Source: CAZKCK01 sp964552325
GTDB taxonomy: Bacteria > Bacteroidota > Bacteroidia > Bacteroidales > TTA-H9
NCBI GenBank assembly: GCA_964552325.1
Contig: CAZKHA010000002.1
Coordinates: 24,130 to 88,129, forward strand
Length of the DNA: 64,000 nt
Direction of reading: 5' to 3'
Shown here: positions 53,207 through 62,654 of the stretch, piece by piece
How positions within the stretch are numbered: position 1 is the first letter of the stretch
Layout of the letters: every line of letters starts with the position of its first letter
Program-made: the position numbers and the translations under genes
The notes under the pieces: generated by a model
Database searches by the model: none
What the model was told of the DNA's origin: nothing
Seen by the model: only the letters and a program-made list of their open reading frames with translations

Positions 53207-56200
53207 ATGAAACACTTTTTTATCCTCGTTATAACCGTTTTTTGTTCAACTACTGTTTTTGCACAAAACACACCCAAATTCATAAACAAGGCTGATACTG
53301 CCGCACTACACAAATTGGCCTTGGAGGCCAAATCCTATTTTACCACCCAACGTAACTTAGCATTGGGGAGCGTTCAGCGCAATAAGTTGGATATTACAAA
53401 ATTAGCTGACAATGGGGGTACCTTGGAACCCGTTGGCATTGAACCTGACGGAAAACCCTTGTTTTTTGGCACATCAAATCTAAATGCAGCAAAAACCGTA
53501 TCTACTGACAAAGTGTGGCCAGGAGGTTCCGCGGGATTAAGTTTAACAGGCAGTGGAATGACGATAGGCGTTTGGGATGGGGGAAAAATCCTAAGCACAC
53601 ACGACGAGTTTGGCGGCAGGGCCATACAAGCCGATGCCGCTGTAATAAATGGCAACTCGAATCACGCAACCCATGTTTCGGGAACCATGATAGCCGCTGG
53701 TGTAAACCCAAGCGCTAAAGGCATGGCTTATCAAGCCAATTTAAGGGCACACGATTGGGCCTTTGATGTAATGGAAATGGCCAACGAAGCTGCTGACGGC
53801 CAGATTCTTTCTAACCATTCATATAAACATATTTCGGGATGGGAAGGTAGGTATTGGTATGGTGATACAACTATTAGCAGGGTAAAAGATTATAAATTCG
53901 GGTTTTATGGAACCAGCACACGGCAGTTTGATTTAATCTGCAATTATGCACCTTATTATTTACCAGTGGTTGCTGCCAGCAACGACCGAAACAACACATC
54001 CACGTATCCCGGCAAACTTAACACAGGGTATTGTTGGAATGGAGTTGCTTGGGTTTATAGCAGTTCTGCACGTCCACCTGATGGGCCTTATGATTGTATC
54101 CCAACTTTTTGCACAGCAAAAAATATTCTTACGGTTGGTAATGTAAACGATATTACGGCTGGATATGCCAGCCCTGCAAACGTTGTTTTGGTTAGTTCGA
54201 GCTCATGCGGACCAACCGACGATGGACGGATTAAACCAGATATTGTTGCAAATGGACAAAGCCTACTTTCTTCTGTAAGTACAGGCGTTAGCGCTTATTC
54301 AACACTTACAGGCACCTCCATGGCTACGCCAAACACTTCAGGATCGCTGTTGTTGGTTCAGCAGCACCATCACAACTTTTATGGCCAGTATCTTAAAAGC
54401 GCAACGCTAAAAGCATTGGTTATCAACACGGCTGATGAAGCTGGAGCTGGCAATGGCCCCGATTATCAGTTTGGCTGGGGTTTGTTAAACACCAAAAAGG
54501 CTTGTGATGCAATCACAAACAATGATAGTGTAAGCATTATTAAGGAAATAAGCCTTAAACAAGGCCAAACCTTTAGCATGGATTTTTATGCCGATGGCAC
54601 CACAGCAATTAGAAGTGTGATAGCCTGGAACGACCCTGCAGCCAGTATTTCGCCTTGGGTAAACGACCCAACAACCCCCAAATTGGTGAACAACCTCAAC
54701 ATGGTCCTCACGAAATCAGCCGCTACTTGGAATCCGTATATTTTAAATCCTTCAAGCCCTTCAAGCATGGCTACTACTGGCAGCAACAGCCTTGATAATG
54801 TTGAACGCATAGACATTAACACGCCCGCAGCAGGAGTTTATACCCTTACGGTAACCCATTCCGGAGTCTTGCAAAACGGCGAACAAGAATTTTCGTTGGT
54901 AATTACCGGTATTAGAAATTATGCTCCCAAACAGTTTAAAGCGGTTGTGGCTTCAGAAAGCCAAATTGACCTAAGCTGGGAGCTCAACAGTAGCAAGCCC
55001 GTGATTATTGCAACAAGTCTTGATGGGGTTTTTGGCAATCCTGTTGATGGGGCTAGCTATACACCGGGCAGCACACTACCTGGCGGAGGAACAATTTTGT
55101 ACATAGGTTCCGCAACCACGTTTGCACATTCGAGCCTTACACAACACAGCACTCATTTTTACCGCATTTGGTCACAAATAAACGGTACTCCCGACTATTC
55201 CGAAGGCCTTCCTGCCAATGCCACAACGTGGTGTTCTTCAATAGCATTACCTTATACACAATCATTTGACACCACTGCCATGCCCCCATGTTGGCAAATC
55301 TTGAAATCGGGCAATGCCGAAGGCTGGACAATTTCAAACACTAATTATGGCAATGGAACACCAACGGAGCTGTATCATACTTGGGAAGATTTGTACACAA
55401 ACACCAGCGCTGGGTTAGCAACTGCTGAAAGCAGAGCCGTTTTACCCCCTGTTAATACGCTGGGTATGTCGTCCTTAACGATTACTTTCACACATTACTA
55501 TAAAGACCCAACGTGGAGTAGCTATGGCACAGCAACCATTAAGGTGCAAAGCAGTAGCGATGGCATAAACTGGACCACCGAAGGATTGAGCCATGCATCA
55601 CATACAGGGAGCTTGGGCCCAGAGATAAAACAAGTGTTGATAACCAACAACCTAAACCAGCCTAAAACGTTTATTGCCTTCACTATAACTGGTGATTTAT
55701 TAGACTTTTGGTATTGGGCCATTGATGATATTTATTTGGATCAAACAATTTTTTCACCTAAGGCAGTTAGTTTAAAAGTGCTTCACGAGGGTTTGTGGAA
55801 TGGCAGTGGTTTATCAAAAGCAAAGGATGGGTCGAGCGATAAGTTTGCAGGCCTGATTTCTGATAGATTGTCCATTAATTTGCATGATGCATTAGCCTAT
55901 AGCACAATACATTATTCTTTGGATAGTATTAATCTTGCAAGCAATGGGCAGGCCATGTTTTTGGTTCCTTACAACTACAATGGCTCATATTATTTAAGCG
56001 TAAAACACCGCAATTTGGTTGAAACCGTTAGTGCTTCACCCATTTCTTTTGCAGGCACTACGGTAAGCTATGATTTTAGCACAAGTGCTTCCCAAGCCTT
56101 TGGTGGAAACCAAAAAGAAATTGCACCCGGCATCTTTGGTCTTTATTGTGGTGATGCCGATGGTGATGGACAAGTGGATGAGGATGACATACTTAACATA

Positions 56201-56335
56201 TCTTCCGATGCTACGGGTTTTAATTCAGGGTATTTATCCACCGATTTAAATGGCGATGGAATAGTAGATGCTCTTGATTTGATTTTGTTGGATAACAATG
56301 CACGTAATTTGGTGGGAAGCATTACTCCGCCGTAA
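53207..56335 (+). CDS. Secreted subtilisin-like (S8) protease with dockerin-like C-terminus
   Basis: 1042 aa, signal peptide MKHFFILVITVFCSTTVFAQ. The S8 catalytic triad is Asp124 (GVWDGG), His156 (NHATHVSG) and Ser371 (GTSMATPN). A beta-sandwich (P/homB-like) follows, then an FN3-like segment and a MAM or jellyroll-like segment. The C-terminus has two EF-hand-type calcium loops, DADGDGQVDEDD and DLNGDGIVDALD, as in dockerin repeats. No standard T9SS C-terminal sorting domain was recognised, so the export and anchoring route is unclear. Confidence 0.88.
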   Translation: MKHFFILVITVFCSTTVFAQNTPKFINKADTAALHKLALEAKSYFTTQRNLALGSVQRNKLDITKLADNGGTLEPVGIEPDGKPLFFGTSNLNAAKTVSTDKVWPGGSAGLSLTGSGMTIGVWDGGKILSTHDEFGGRAIQADAAVINGNSNHATHVSGTMIAAGVNPSAKGMAYQANLRAHDWAFDVMEMANEAADGQILSNHSYKHISGWEGRYWYGDTTISRVKDYKFGFYGTSTRQFDLICNYAPYYLPVVAASNDRNNTSTYPGKLNTGYCWNGVAWVYSSSARPPDGPYDCIPTFCTAKNILTVGNVNDITAGYASPANVVLVSSSSCGPTDDGRIKPDIVANGQSLLSSVSTGVSAYSTLTGTSMATPNTSGSLLLVQQHHHNFYGQYLKSATLKALVINTADEAGAGNGPDYQFGWGLLNTKKACDAITNNDSVSIIKEISLKQGQTFSMDFYADGTTAIRSVIAWNDPAASISPWVNDPTTPKLVNNLNMVLTKSAATWNPYILNPSSPSSMATTGSNSLDNVERIDINTPAAGVYTLTVTHSGVLQNGEQEFSLVITGIRNYAPKQFKAVVASESQIDLSWELNSSKPVIIATSLDGVFGNPVDGASYTPGSTLPGGGTILYIGSATTFAHSSLTQHSTHFYRIWSQINGTPDYSEGLPANATTWCSSIALPYTQSFDTTAMPPCWQILKSGNAEGWTISNTNYGNGTPTELYHTWEDLYTNTSAGLATAESRAVLPPVNTLGMSSLTITFTHYYKDPTWSSYGTATIKVQSSSDGINWTTEGLSHASHTGSLGPEIKQVLITNNLNQPKTFIAFTITGDLLDFWYWAIDDIYLDQTIFSPKAVSLKVLHEGLWNGSGLSKAKDGSSDKFAGLISDRLSINLHDALAYSTIHYSLDSINLASNGQAMFLVPYNYNGSYYLSVKHRNLVETVSASPISFAGTTVSYDFSTSASQAFGGNQKEIAPGIFGLYCGDADGDGQVDEDDILNISSDATGFNSGYLSTDLNGDGIVDALDLILLDNNARNLVGSITPP

Positions 56336-56348
56336 AACTTTTTTTGGA

Positions 56349-56356
56349 TAGATTTG
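56349..56356 (+). promoter_or_regulatory. Promoter -7 element for recO
   Basis: TAGATTTG fits TAnnTTTG. A transcription start near 56363 would leave a leader of about 20 bases to the proposed ATC start. Confidence 0.45.
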
Positions 56357-56382
56357 CATTGTAAAACTTACTGGAGGCCACC

Positions 56383-57114
56383 ATCGCACCAACCCTTAAA
56401 ACCCGCGCAATTGTTTTGAGCCATCTAAAATATGGTGATAATAGCATTATTGCACGTCTTTATACACGTGAGGCTGGGGTAAAATCCTTCATCGTTAAGG
56501 GTGTGCACAAATCAACCGCAAAACCTAAAATTGCTTATTTTCAGCCCTTGATGGTACTAGATATTGTTATGGAGACACCACTCCGTAGTACATTATGTTA
56601 TATAAAAGATGCGGTGGTGGTTGGCGATGCACATCGTATTTCGGGTGATATACGCAAAACCAGCCTTGCCCTTTTTATAAGCGAAGTCATTTCCAAGTCT
56701 ATTCACGAAGAAGAACCTAATTTTCAGGTTTTTGATTTTTTGGAAAATACCATCAGCGATTTAATAAAGGCAACCGATTCATTATCAAGTTTTCACATTC
56801 GCTTTCTAGTAAGTTTTAGCGCCTTACTAGGATTTAAACCCATGAACAATTATTCGGAGAGCCATACCGTTTTTGATCTGTTGGAAGGCAAGTTTCATGA
56901 TTTTTTCCCGAACCATCAATGGCACTTGGCCGGCAAAGAGTCCTTATTATTCTCACAGATTGCCGAAGCTACCGAAAAGGGTTGGGATTTCCCCCCGATA
57001 CAATCATCTGAAAAGCTGAGGTTGCTAAGTATTTTGTTGGAATATTATAAGCTTCACTTAACAGGAATGGGCCAAATAAAGTCTTTTGAAGTGCTACAGC
57101 AAGTATTCAGCTAG
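56383..57114 (+). CDS. recO: Recombination mediator RecO, with apparent non-standard start
   Basis: RecO helps load RecA onto gapped DNA with RecR. The protein reads APTLKTRAIVLSHLKYGDNS, the expected start of the RecO OB-fold, but no ATG, GTG or TTG precedes this segment before an in-frame TAA at 56362. The first ordinary candidate, TTG at 56416, would remove the first beta-strand. An ATC at 56383 preceded by GGAGG (56373-56377) fits best, giving 243 aa. A helical C-terminal domain follows; the four-Cys zinc site of some RecO proteins was not seen. A sequencing error (ATG to ATC) is possible. Confidence 0.85.
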   Translation: MAPTLKTRAIVLSHLKYGDNSIIARLYTREAGVKSFIVKGVHKSTAKPKIAYFQPLMVLDIVMETPLRSTLCYIKDAVVVGDAHRISGDIRKTSLALFISEVISKSIHEEEPNFQVFDFLENTISDLIKATDSLSSFHIRFLVSFSALLGFKPMNNYSESHTVFDLLEGKFHDFFPNHQWHLAGKESLLFSQIAEATEKGWDFPPIQSSEKLRLLSILLEYYKLHLTGMGQIKSFEVLQQVFS

Positions 57115-57274
57115 CAACAATTGCCATGATAATTACACAAACAACAGCATAACAGAGGATTGTGTTTTGTGTCGATATATAGCTTTTTTCATGTAGCTTT
57201 CTGGTAAAATGGTATTCAGCTTTCAAAATTCCTAATTTTCAGTATAAAACAAAATTCTGTACAAGAAAATTTAT

Positions 57275-57282
57275 TACCTTTG
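57275..57282 (+). promoter_or_regulatory. Promoter -7 element for the GT5 gene
   Basis: TACCTTTG fits TAnnTTTG, 36 bases before the ATG at 57319. An ATG-less extension upstream to 57280 would overlap the promoter and is rejected. Confidence 0.5.
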
Positions 57283-57318
57283 CATTCCTTTTTTAGTTAT
57301 AAACCAATATCGTTTGCA

Positions 57319-58137
57319 ATGAAGAAAGCCCGGGTGCTTTTTGTTTCACAGGAAATCGTGCCCTACTTGAAGGAGAGTCACATGGGCACTATTGCCCGGT
57401 ATCTCCCACAGGGCATCCAAGAAAAAGGTAAAGAAATCAGGACCTTTATGCCACGCTTCGGTCATATTAATGAGCGACGGAATCAACTTCATGAAGTAAT
57501 CAGGCTTTCAGGCATGAATCTGATTATTGATGATACCGACCATCCGCTTATCATAAAAGTAGCTTCCATCCAACAAGCTCGGATGCAAGTTTATTTTATT
57601 GATAACGAAGACTATTTTCAGCGCAAATACCAGTTTTCGGATAAGGCGGGCAAGTTTTATAAAGACAATGATGAGCGGGCAATTTTTTTTGCTAGGGGTG
57701 TACTCGAAACTGTAAAAAAATTGTCATGGAACCCCGATTTGATACATTGTCATGGATGGATGACAAGCATTTTACCCTTGTATGTTAAAAAAGCTTTCAA
57801 AGATAATCCGGTGTTTACAGATGCCAAAATCGTTATATCATTGTACGATGATGATTTTGAAATAAAATTTGCCAAAGATGTTGGGTCAAAAATTAAGTTG
57901 CCAGGAATTACTGAAAAAGACTTAAAGAACTATAAAAAAGGAACTTACGCTAATATTATTAAAGGCGCTCTCGATTTTGCCGATGGTGCCATTATTGCCA
58001 GCGACAATGTAAACCCTGAAATTTTAGCACACCTCGATGAAATAAAAATCCCGGTTCTCGGTTTACAATCAGAAGAAACCTATGTGGATGCATACAACGA
58101 TTTTTACGATAAGATTCTCGAAAATCAACCGTCCTAA
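57319..58137 (+). CDS. Short GT5 (glycogen/starch synthase catalytic domain) protein
   Basis: 272 aa from the ATG at 57319. It matches only the N-terminal Rossmann half of glycogen synthase: KKARVLFVSQEIVPYLKES, GIQEKGKEIRTFMPRFG and DLIHCHGWMTSILPLY. The second half, which binds the nucleotide sugar, is absent. The usual KxGGL motif reads KESHMG, so glycogen synthesis activity is doubtful. Bacteroidota often carry this short form in this neighbourhood; its function is unknown to me. Confidence 0.8.
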   Translation: MKKARVLFVSQEIVPYLKESHMGTIARYLPQGIQEKGKEIRTFMPRFGHINERRNQLHEVIRLSGMNLIIDDTDHPLIIKVASIQQARMQVYFIDNEDYFQRKYQFSDKAGKFYKDNDERAIFFARGVLETVKKLSWNPDLIHCHGWMTSILPLYVKKAFKDNPVFTDAKIVISLYDDDFEIKFAKDVGSKIKLPGITEKDLKNYKKGTYANIIKGALDFADGAIIASDNVNPEILAHLDEIKIPVLGLQSEETYVDAYNDFYDKILENQPS

Positions 58138-58149
58138 GTCTCTTTGCCC

Positions 58150-58157
58150 TACTTTTG
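58150..58157 (+). promoter_or_regulatory. Promoter -7 element for the DUF4270 gene
   Basis: TACTTTTG fits TAnnTTTG, 31 bases before the ATG at 58189; it rules out the longer frame from 58144. Confidence 0.5.
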
Positions 58158-58188
58158 TTCTCAGTTTTCATCATCTAAATCAACTTTA

Positions 58189-59517
58189 ATGCGTTCGTTT
58201 AAAGGATATTTTAGCCTACTTGTTTTGGCTACCTTGGTTTTTTCATGCGCCAAAGAACCTCATGATATTGGTACAGGGGTAATCCCCCCTAACAGCAAAT
58301 TGGAGTTTGCTTATGATACGGTTATTTATGTTGAGGCTTATTCGTTTATAGAAGATAGCGTAAGAACTGACGAAACCAGTCTTAATGTTTTGGGTAGTTA
58401 TTGGGATCCTACCTTTGGTATTACCACAGCTAGCTTCTATACGCAATTGCGCCTTTCTTCTACTGGGCATAGCTATGGAACGAGTCCGGTTGTTGATTCT
58501 GCTTTTATCACCCTATCTTATAGTGGTTCATATGCCGATACAATAGCGAATTTAACCCTAAAAATCCATGAGCTAAATGACACTATTGGCTATAGCACTG
58601 AATATTACTCCAATAGCAACCTAGCATTTGATGCAGCAGCCTTGTATTCAGCACAAACGCTTATTAAACCCTCTGATAGTGTTTTGATTGATACCACAAA
58701 AGTATCACCGCGTTTGCAGATTAGAATAGATCAGACAGCTGCAAGTTTTATACAAAAGCTTCTTACTGCCAACGAAACAGTCATGGGATCCAATGTTGAG
58801 TTCACAAAATACATTAAAGGCCTGTACTTTACGGTTGAGAATGCTTCAGCACCCGACCAAGGTATATTGGCTTATGTAAACCTAGAAGCAGCTATTAGCG
58901 GTTTAACACTGCATTACCACAATACTACCGATACGCTTTCGTTCCAGTACGTATTTGGCTCTTCGGCGGCCCGTTTCAATAACTATAATCACTTTGGCTA
59001 CCAACATGCCGATCCTATTTTTAAGCAACAAGTGCTCCAAAAAGATACAAGCCTGGGTAAAGATTTTATTTATGTTCAAGCTACAGCCGGCGTAAAAACC
59101 TTTTTACGCTTCCCCGACCTTTCAAAACTAAAGTACAATGGTAAAGCTGCCGCCATCAACGAGGCACGTTTAGTGTTTTATGATACCGAGAACAACCAAG
59201 ATTATAAGGCTCCCGGAAGCTTGCTTCTTATTAAAGAAACCAGCAGTGGCGACATCGGATTCTTACCCGACCAATATATAAACGAAACGTATTACGGTGG
59301 TTATCGCGACAGCACTAACTACAATTATTCCTTCAGGGTTACACGCTACATCCAATCGTTGGTGTTAAACAACGAACCGATTTCCAATCGCTTACTATTG
59401 CAAGCCCCAAGCTCTGCCGTACGTGGTCATCGTATGATAATTGGGGGCTCTCAGCCCTCAAACCCAAATTTTTCAGCTAAAGGCATAAAGTTACAAGTAC
59501 TTTTCACAAAGTTTTAG
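58189..59517 (+). CDS. DUF4270 lipoprotein
   Basis: 442 aa of a Bacteroidota-specific family. A lipobox lies near residue 20 (VLATLVFSCAKE). The body is beta-rich (VVDSAFITLSYSG, GLYFTVENASAPDQGILAYVNL) with a C-terminal INEARLVFYD segment, pointing to an outer-membrane or surface lipoprotein. It lies between the GT5 gene and glmS, an arrangement I recall from related genomes. Function unknown. Confidence 0.82.
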   Translation: MRSFKGYFSLLVLATLVFSCAKEPHDIGTGVIPPNSKLEFAYDTVIYVEAYSFIEDSVRTDETSLNVLGSYWDPTFGITTASFYTQLRLSSTGHSYGTSPVVDSAFITLSYSGSYADTIANLTLKIHELNDTIGYSTEYYSNSNLAFDAAALYSAQTLIKPSDSVLIDTTKVSPRLQIRIDQTAASFIQKLLTANETVMGSNVEFTKYIKGLYFTVENASAPDQGILAYVNLEAAISGLTLHYHNTTDTLSFQYVFGSSAARFNNYNHFGYQHADPIFKQQVLQKDTSLGKDFIYVQATAGVKTFLRFPDLSKLKYNGKAAAINEARLVFYDTENNQDYKAPGSLLLIKETSSGDIGFLPDQYINETYYGGYRDSTNYNYSFRVTRYIQSLVLNNEPISNRLLLQAPSSAVRGHRMIIGGSQPSNPNFSAKGIKLQVLFTKF

Positions 59518-59558
59518 TATATTTACAGCGTAGTTAGTAATCAAAACCAAGTAAAATT

Positions 59559-61397
59559 ATGTGCGGAATAGTTGGATATATCGGACCAAGGGAGGCGCTC
59601 CCAATATTAATTAAAGGTCTTAAACGCTTGGAATACCGAGGGTATGATAGCGCTGGTGTGGCCGTAATTAACGACACACTTAAAGTTTACAAAACCAAAG
59701 GAAAGGTTGCTGACCTTGAACGCTTTATTGGCGATAAAGACCTGCATGGCACCATTGGTATGGCACACACACGCTGGGCTACGCATGGCGAACCCAATGA
59801 TGTAAACGCCCATCCACATTATTCACAATCTGAAGAGATGGCGCTCATTCACAATGGAATCATTGAAAATTATTCAGTATTAAAAGAAAGCCTGATTAGA
59901 GAAGGTTATAGCTTTCAAAGCAACACCGATACGGAAGTTCTGGTACAACTAATCGAGTTTATCCGCAAGTCAACAGGGCTTGGACTGCTCGAAGCATTGC
60001 AGTCAGCACTTAACCAGGTAATCGGTGCATATGCTATCGTTATTCTTGATAAAAAAGATAAAAACACCCTTATAGCCGCACGAAAGGGGAGCCCTCTTGT
60101 GGTTGGTATTGGCGTAGATGAGTTTTTCTTAGCCTCTGATGCATCTCCTATTATTGAATATACCAAAGATGTGGTGTATTTGAATGATGAAGAAATAGCG
60201 ATTATACAGCGTGGCCAAAGACTTAAAATCAAGACTATAGGCGATATTGACAAAACTCCTGAGATTAAACGTCTTGAAATGAACATAAGCCAACTCGAAA
60301 AAGGTGGTTATGAGCATTTTATGATAAAGGAAATTTTTGAACAGCCCACAACTATCACTGATAGCTTCAGGGGAAGGATTCATCCCGATTCACAGACTAT
60401 TTCAATGGCCGGCATCATCGATCATATTGATAAGTTTTTAAATGCTCGTCGTATAATTATTACAGCAGCAGGCACTTCGTGGCATGCCAGTTTGGTTGGG
60501 GAATATTTGTTCGAAGAGCTTTGCCGCATTCCTGTTGAAGTGGAGTATTCATCAGAGTTTAGGTACCGGAACCCAATTATCTACCCCGATGATATCCTTA
60601 TAGCAGTAAGCCAAAGCGGTGAAACCGCCGATACACTGGCCGCTATTGAATTAGCCAAACAAAAAGGCGCATTTATTTATGGCATTTGCAATGTGGTGGG
60701 TTCTTCAATAGCACGTGCCACCGATGCTGGGGCTTATACCCATGCAGGCCCCGAAATTGGAGTAGCTTCCACTAAAGCTTTCACCGCCCAGGTTACCGTT
60801 CTTACCCTTATGGCGCTGGCTATTGGTCAACGCAAGGGTACGATAAGCGCACCACGCTTCCGCGAAATTATGGCTGAGCTCGAAACCATACCTGATAAGA
60901 TTAAAACCATTTTGAGCCAAGCTGAGGCCATAAAGGACTTTACCAAGTATTTTACCTACTCTAAAAATTTCTTGTATTTAGGTCGTGGCTTCAATTTTCC
61001 AGTGGCATTAGAAGGAGCCTTAAAGCTCAAAGAAATTTCGTACATCCATGCAGAGGGATATCCTGCCGCCGAAATGAAACATGGCCCCATAGCTTTGATT
61101 GACAACGAGATGCCAGTAGTTATCATAGCACCTCATCGGGGAATTTACGAAAAAGTGGTTTCTAACATTCAGGAAGTTAAAGCACGAAAAGGCCGCATAA
61201 TTTCAGTGGTTACCGAAGGCGATGTAACCGTTAAAGGACTTTCCGATTTTTGTATAGAAGTACCGGATACCGATGAAATTCTAACGCCATTGCTGACCAC
61301 CATCCCGCTGCAATTAATGGCTTATTATATAGCCGTTGCGCGTGGATGCAATGTTGACCAACCCCGTAATTTGGCCAAATCGGTTACGGTTGAGTAA
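59559..61397 (+). CDS. glmS: Glucosamine-6-phosphate synthase (isomerising)
   Basis: 612 aa. Makes glucosamine 6-phosphate from fructose 6-phosphate and glutamine, the entry to amino-sugar and peptidoglycan synthesis. Cys2 (MCGIVGYIG) is the glutaminase nucleophile; RLEYRGYDSAG and HTRWATHG follow. Two SIS domains (ITAAGTSWHAS, VSQSGETADTL, GRGFNFPVALEGALKLKE) and the C-terminal KSVTVE complete the enzyme. No glmS ribozyme was recognised in the short 41-base leader. Confidence 0.97.
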   Translation: MCGIVGYIGPREALPILIKGLKRLEYRGYDSAGVAVINDTLKVYKTKGKVADLERFIGDKDLHGTIGMAHTRWATHGEPNDVNAHPHYSQSEEMALIHNGIIENYSVLKESLIREGYSFQSNTDTEVLVQLIEFIRKSTGLGLLEALQSALNQVIGAYAIVILDKKDKNTLIAARKGSPLVVGIGVDEFFLASDASPIIEYTKDVVYLNDEEIAIIQRGQRLKIKTIGDIDKTPEIKRLEMNISQLEKGGYEHFMIKEIFEQPTTITDSFRGRIHPDSQTISMAGIIDHIDKFLNARRIIITAAGTSWHASLVGEYLFEELCRIPVEVEYSSEFRYRNPIIYPDDILIAVSQSGETADTLAAIELAKQKGAFIYGICNVVGSSIARATDAGAYTHAGPEIGVASTKAFTAQVTVLTLMALAIGQRKGTISAPRFREIMAELETIPDKIKTILSQAEAIKDFTKYFTYSKNFLYLGRGFNFPVALEGALKLKEISYIHAEGYPAAEMKHGPIALIDNEMPVVIIAPHRGIYEKVVSNIQEVKARKGRIISVVTEGDVTVKGLSDFCIEVPDTDEILTPLLTTIPLQLMAYYIAVARGCNVDQPRNLAKSVTVE

Positions 61398-61405
61398 GCA
61401 GCTTA

Positions 61406-61882
61406 TTATTCACGGATAAAATTTTCTGGGCCCGGATAGTTTAAACGCTTCCGGGCTATTTTTTCGGGATAAATGAAGTAAATTGCAAGGGCCTCGGTGC
61501 GTACAATACCATCTTTATCAATCAAATAAGCCTCTATATAGGCTAAATCACCCACAATTTCACGAACACGGGCTTTTAAAGTTACGGCCCCATGGCAAAT
61601 AAACACGTTCTTTTTAAAGTCAATTTCCATGCGTTGGGTAAAACCGGCCGTACCCACTTTTACCATCATTACCCAGCAAGCCAATTCATCGAGCAAAGCC
61701 ATTTGGATGCCACCATGTAACACATTTGTATAACTTTGAAAATCAACATTTGGCAACCAGGTAGAAACCACATATTCCCCATCTTCAAAAAATTCCATTT
61801 TTAACCCAATGGGGTTCGAAGGGCAGCATCCATAGCAATTGTACGAAGCGTTTTGACGTTCGGGGTTGAGTATTTTTTTCAT
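61406..61882 (-). CDS. Hotdog-fold thioesterase (PaaI/YbgC-like)
   Basis: 158 aa from the ATG at 61882 (MKKILNPERQN); a start at 61909 would add nine residues. Features: NCYGCCPSNPIGLKMEF, then the hotdog helix VLHGGIQMALLDELACW, which holds the expected acidic residue, and ARVREIVGDLAYIEAYL. Acyl-CoA substrate unknown. It is convergent with glmS, eight bases apart. Confidence 0.82.
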   Translation of the reverse strand: MKKILNPERQNASYNCYGCCPSNPIGLKMEFFEDGEYVVSTWLPNVDFQSYTNVLHGGIQMALLDELACWVMMVKVGTAGFTQRMEIDFKKNVFICHGAVTLKARVREIVGDLAYIEAYLIDKDGIVRTEALAIYFIYPEKIARKRLNYPGPENFIRE

Positions 61883-61893
61883 ACAGGCAAATA

Positions 61894-61927
61894 TAAAAAA
61901 ACCGCCCAAGTTGGTTCCAAGGGCGGC
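61894..61927 (-). terminator. Terminator after the superoxide dismutase gene
   Basis: On the minus strand CCGCCC / GGGCGG with a 13-base loop, followed by a T-run. It separates the dismutase from the thioesterase gene. Confidence 0.8.
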
Positions 61928-61948
61928 AACAAGTCTTTTATAAGTTGG

Positions 61949-62524
61949 TTAAAATCGCGAAGCAACAGCATCCCAATCAACCAATTTCCAAAAATCGGCA
62001 ATATAATCGGGCCTGCGGTTTTGTTTATCAAGATAGTACGCATGTTCCCAAACATCGCAAGTTAAAAGGGGTGTTTTCCCATTGCGTAAGGGGCAGCCAG
62101 CATTGCTTTCTTGAATGATTTCGAGTTTGCCATCGGCATTTTTTACAAGCCAAGCCCAGCCTGCGCCAAACAAGGTGGCGGCAGCCGTTGAGAATTTTTC
62201 TTTAAACGTTTCAAATGAACCAAATTCTGCATTTATGGCATCGGCAAGCTTGCCGGTTGGCGCGCCACCAGCATTGGGCTTTAGGCAATTCCAGTAAAAT
62301 GTATGGTTCCACACTTGCGCACCATTGTTAAATATGCCGCCAGTCGATTTCATAACGATTTCTTCGAGGCTTGCATTTTCAAACTCGGTTCCGGGCACCA
62401 ACTTGTTTAAATTGGTAACATAGGCTTGATGGTGTTTCCCATAATGGAACTCAATGGTTTGTTTAGAGATAATGGGTTCTAGGGCATCTGCGGCCCAAGG
62501 TAATGAAGGAAGTTCAAAGTTCAT
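61949..62524 (-). CDS. sodB: Superoxide dismutase, Fe type (or cambialistic)
   Basis: 191 aa. Metal ligands His27, His74 (VWNHTFYW), Asp157 and His161 (DVWEHAYYLD) are all present. Gln70 in FNNGAQVWNH is the position typical of iron enzymes, and the protein closely follows E. coli SodB in layout. Cytoplasmic, as no signal peptide is seen. Oxygen defence suggests an aerotolerant or aerobic lifestyle. Confidence 0.95.
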   Translation of the reverse strand: MNFELPSLPWAADALEPIISKQTIEFHYGKHHQAYVTNLNKLVPGTEFENASLEEIVMKSTGGIFNNGAQVWNHTFYWNCLKPNAGGAPTGKLADAINAEFGSFETFKEKFSTAAATLFGAGWAWLVKNADGKLEIIQESNAGCPLRNGKTPLLTCDVWEHAYYLDKQNRRPDYIADFWKLVDWDAVASRF

Positions 62525-62596
62525 GGCGAATTATTTTAATGGTTTATTACACGATGTTTTAATGTATAGGTTATTGGCCTATCAACATTGAATAAA

Positions 62597-62638
62597 CAAA
62601 AAACCCGTGCACAGAGTTTCATTCTGACACGGGTTTTT
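62597..62638. terminator. Terminator after fabH
   Basis: AACCCGTG pairs with CACGGGTT, continued by an inner CAGA / TCTG pairing, with T-runs on both strands. It ends fabH on the minus strand. Confidence 0.88.
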
Positions 62639-62654
62639 TATGCGTTAACAGAAA

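Noticed and set aside
57341..57356. parS-like TGTTTCACAGGAAATC in the GT5 gene
   Set aside because: Only 12 of 16 match and the palindrome is broken; expected by chance.
59518..59558. Possible glmS ribozyme upstream of glmS
   Set aside because: The leader is only 41 bases and shows none of the ribozyme's pairing pattern.
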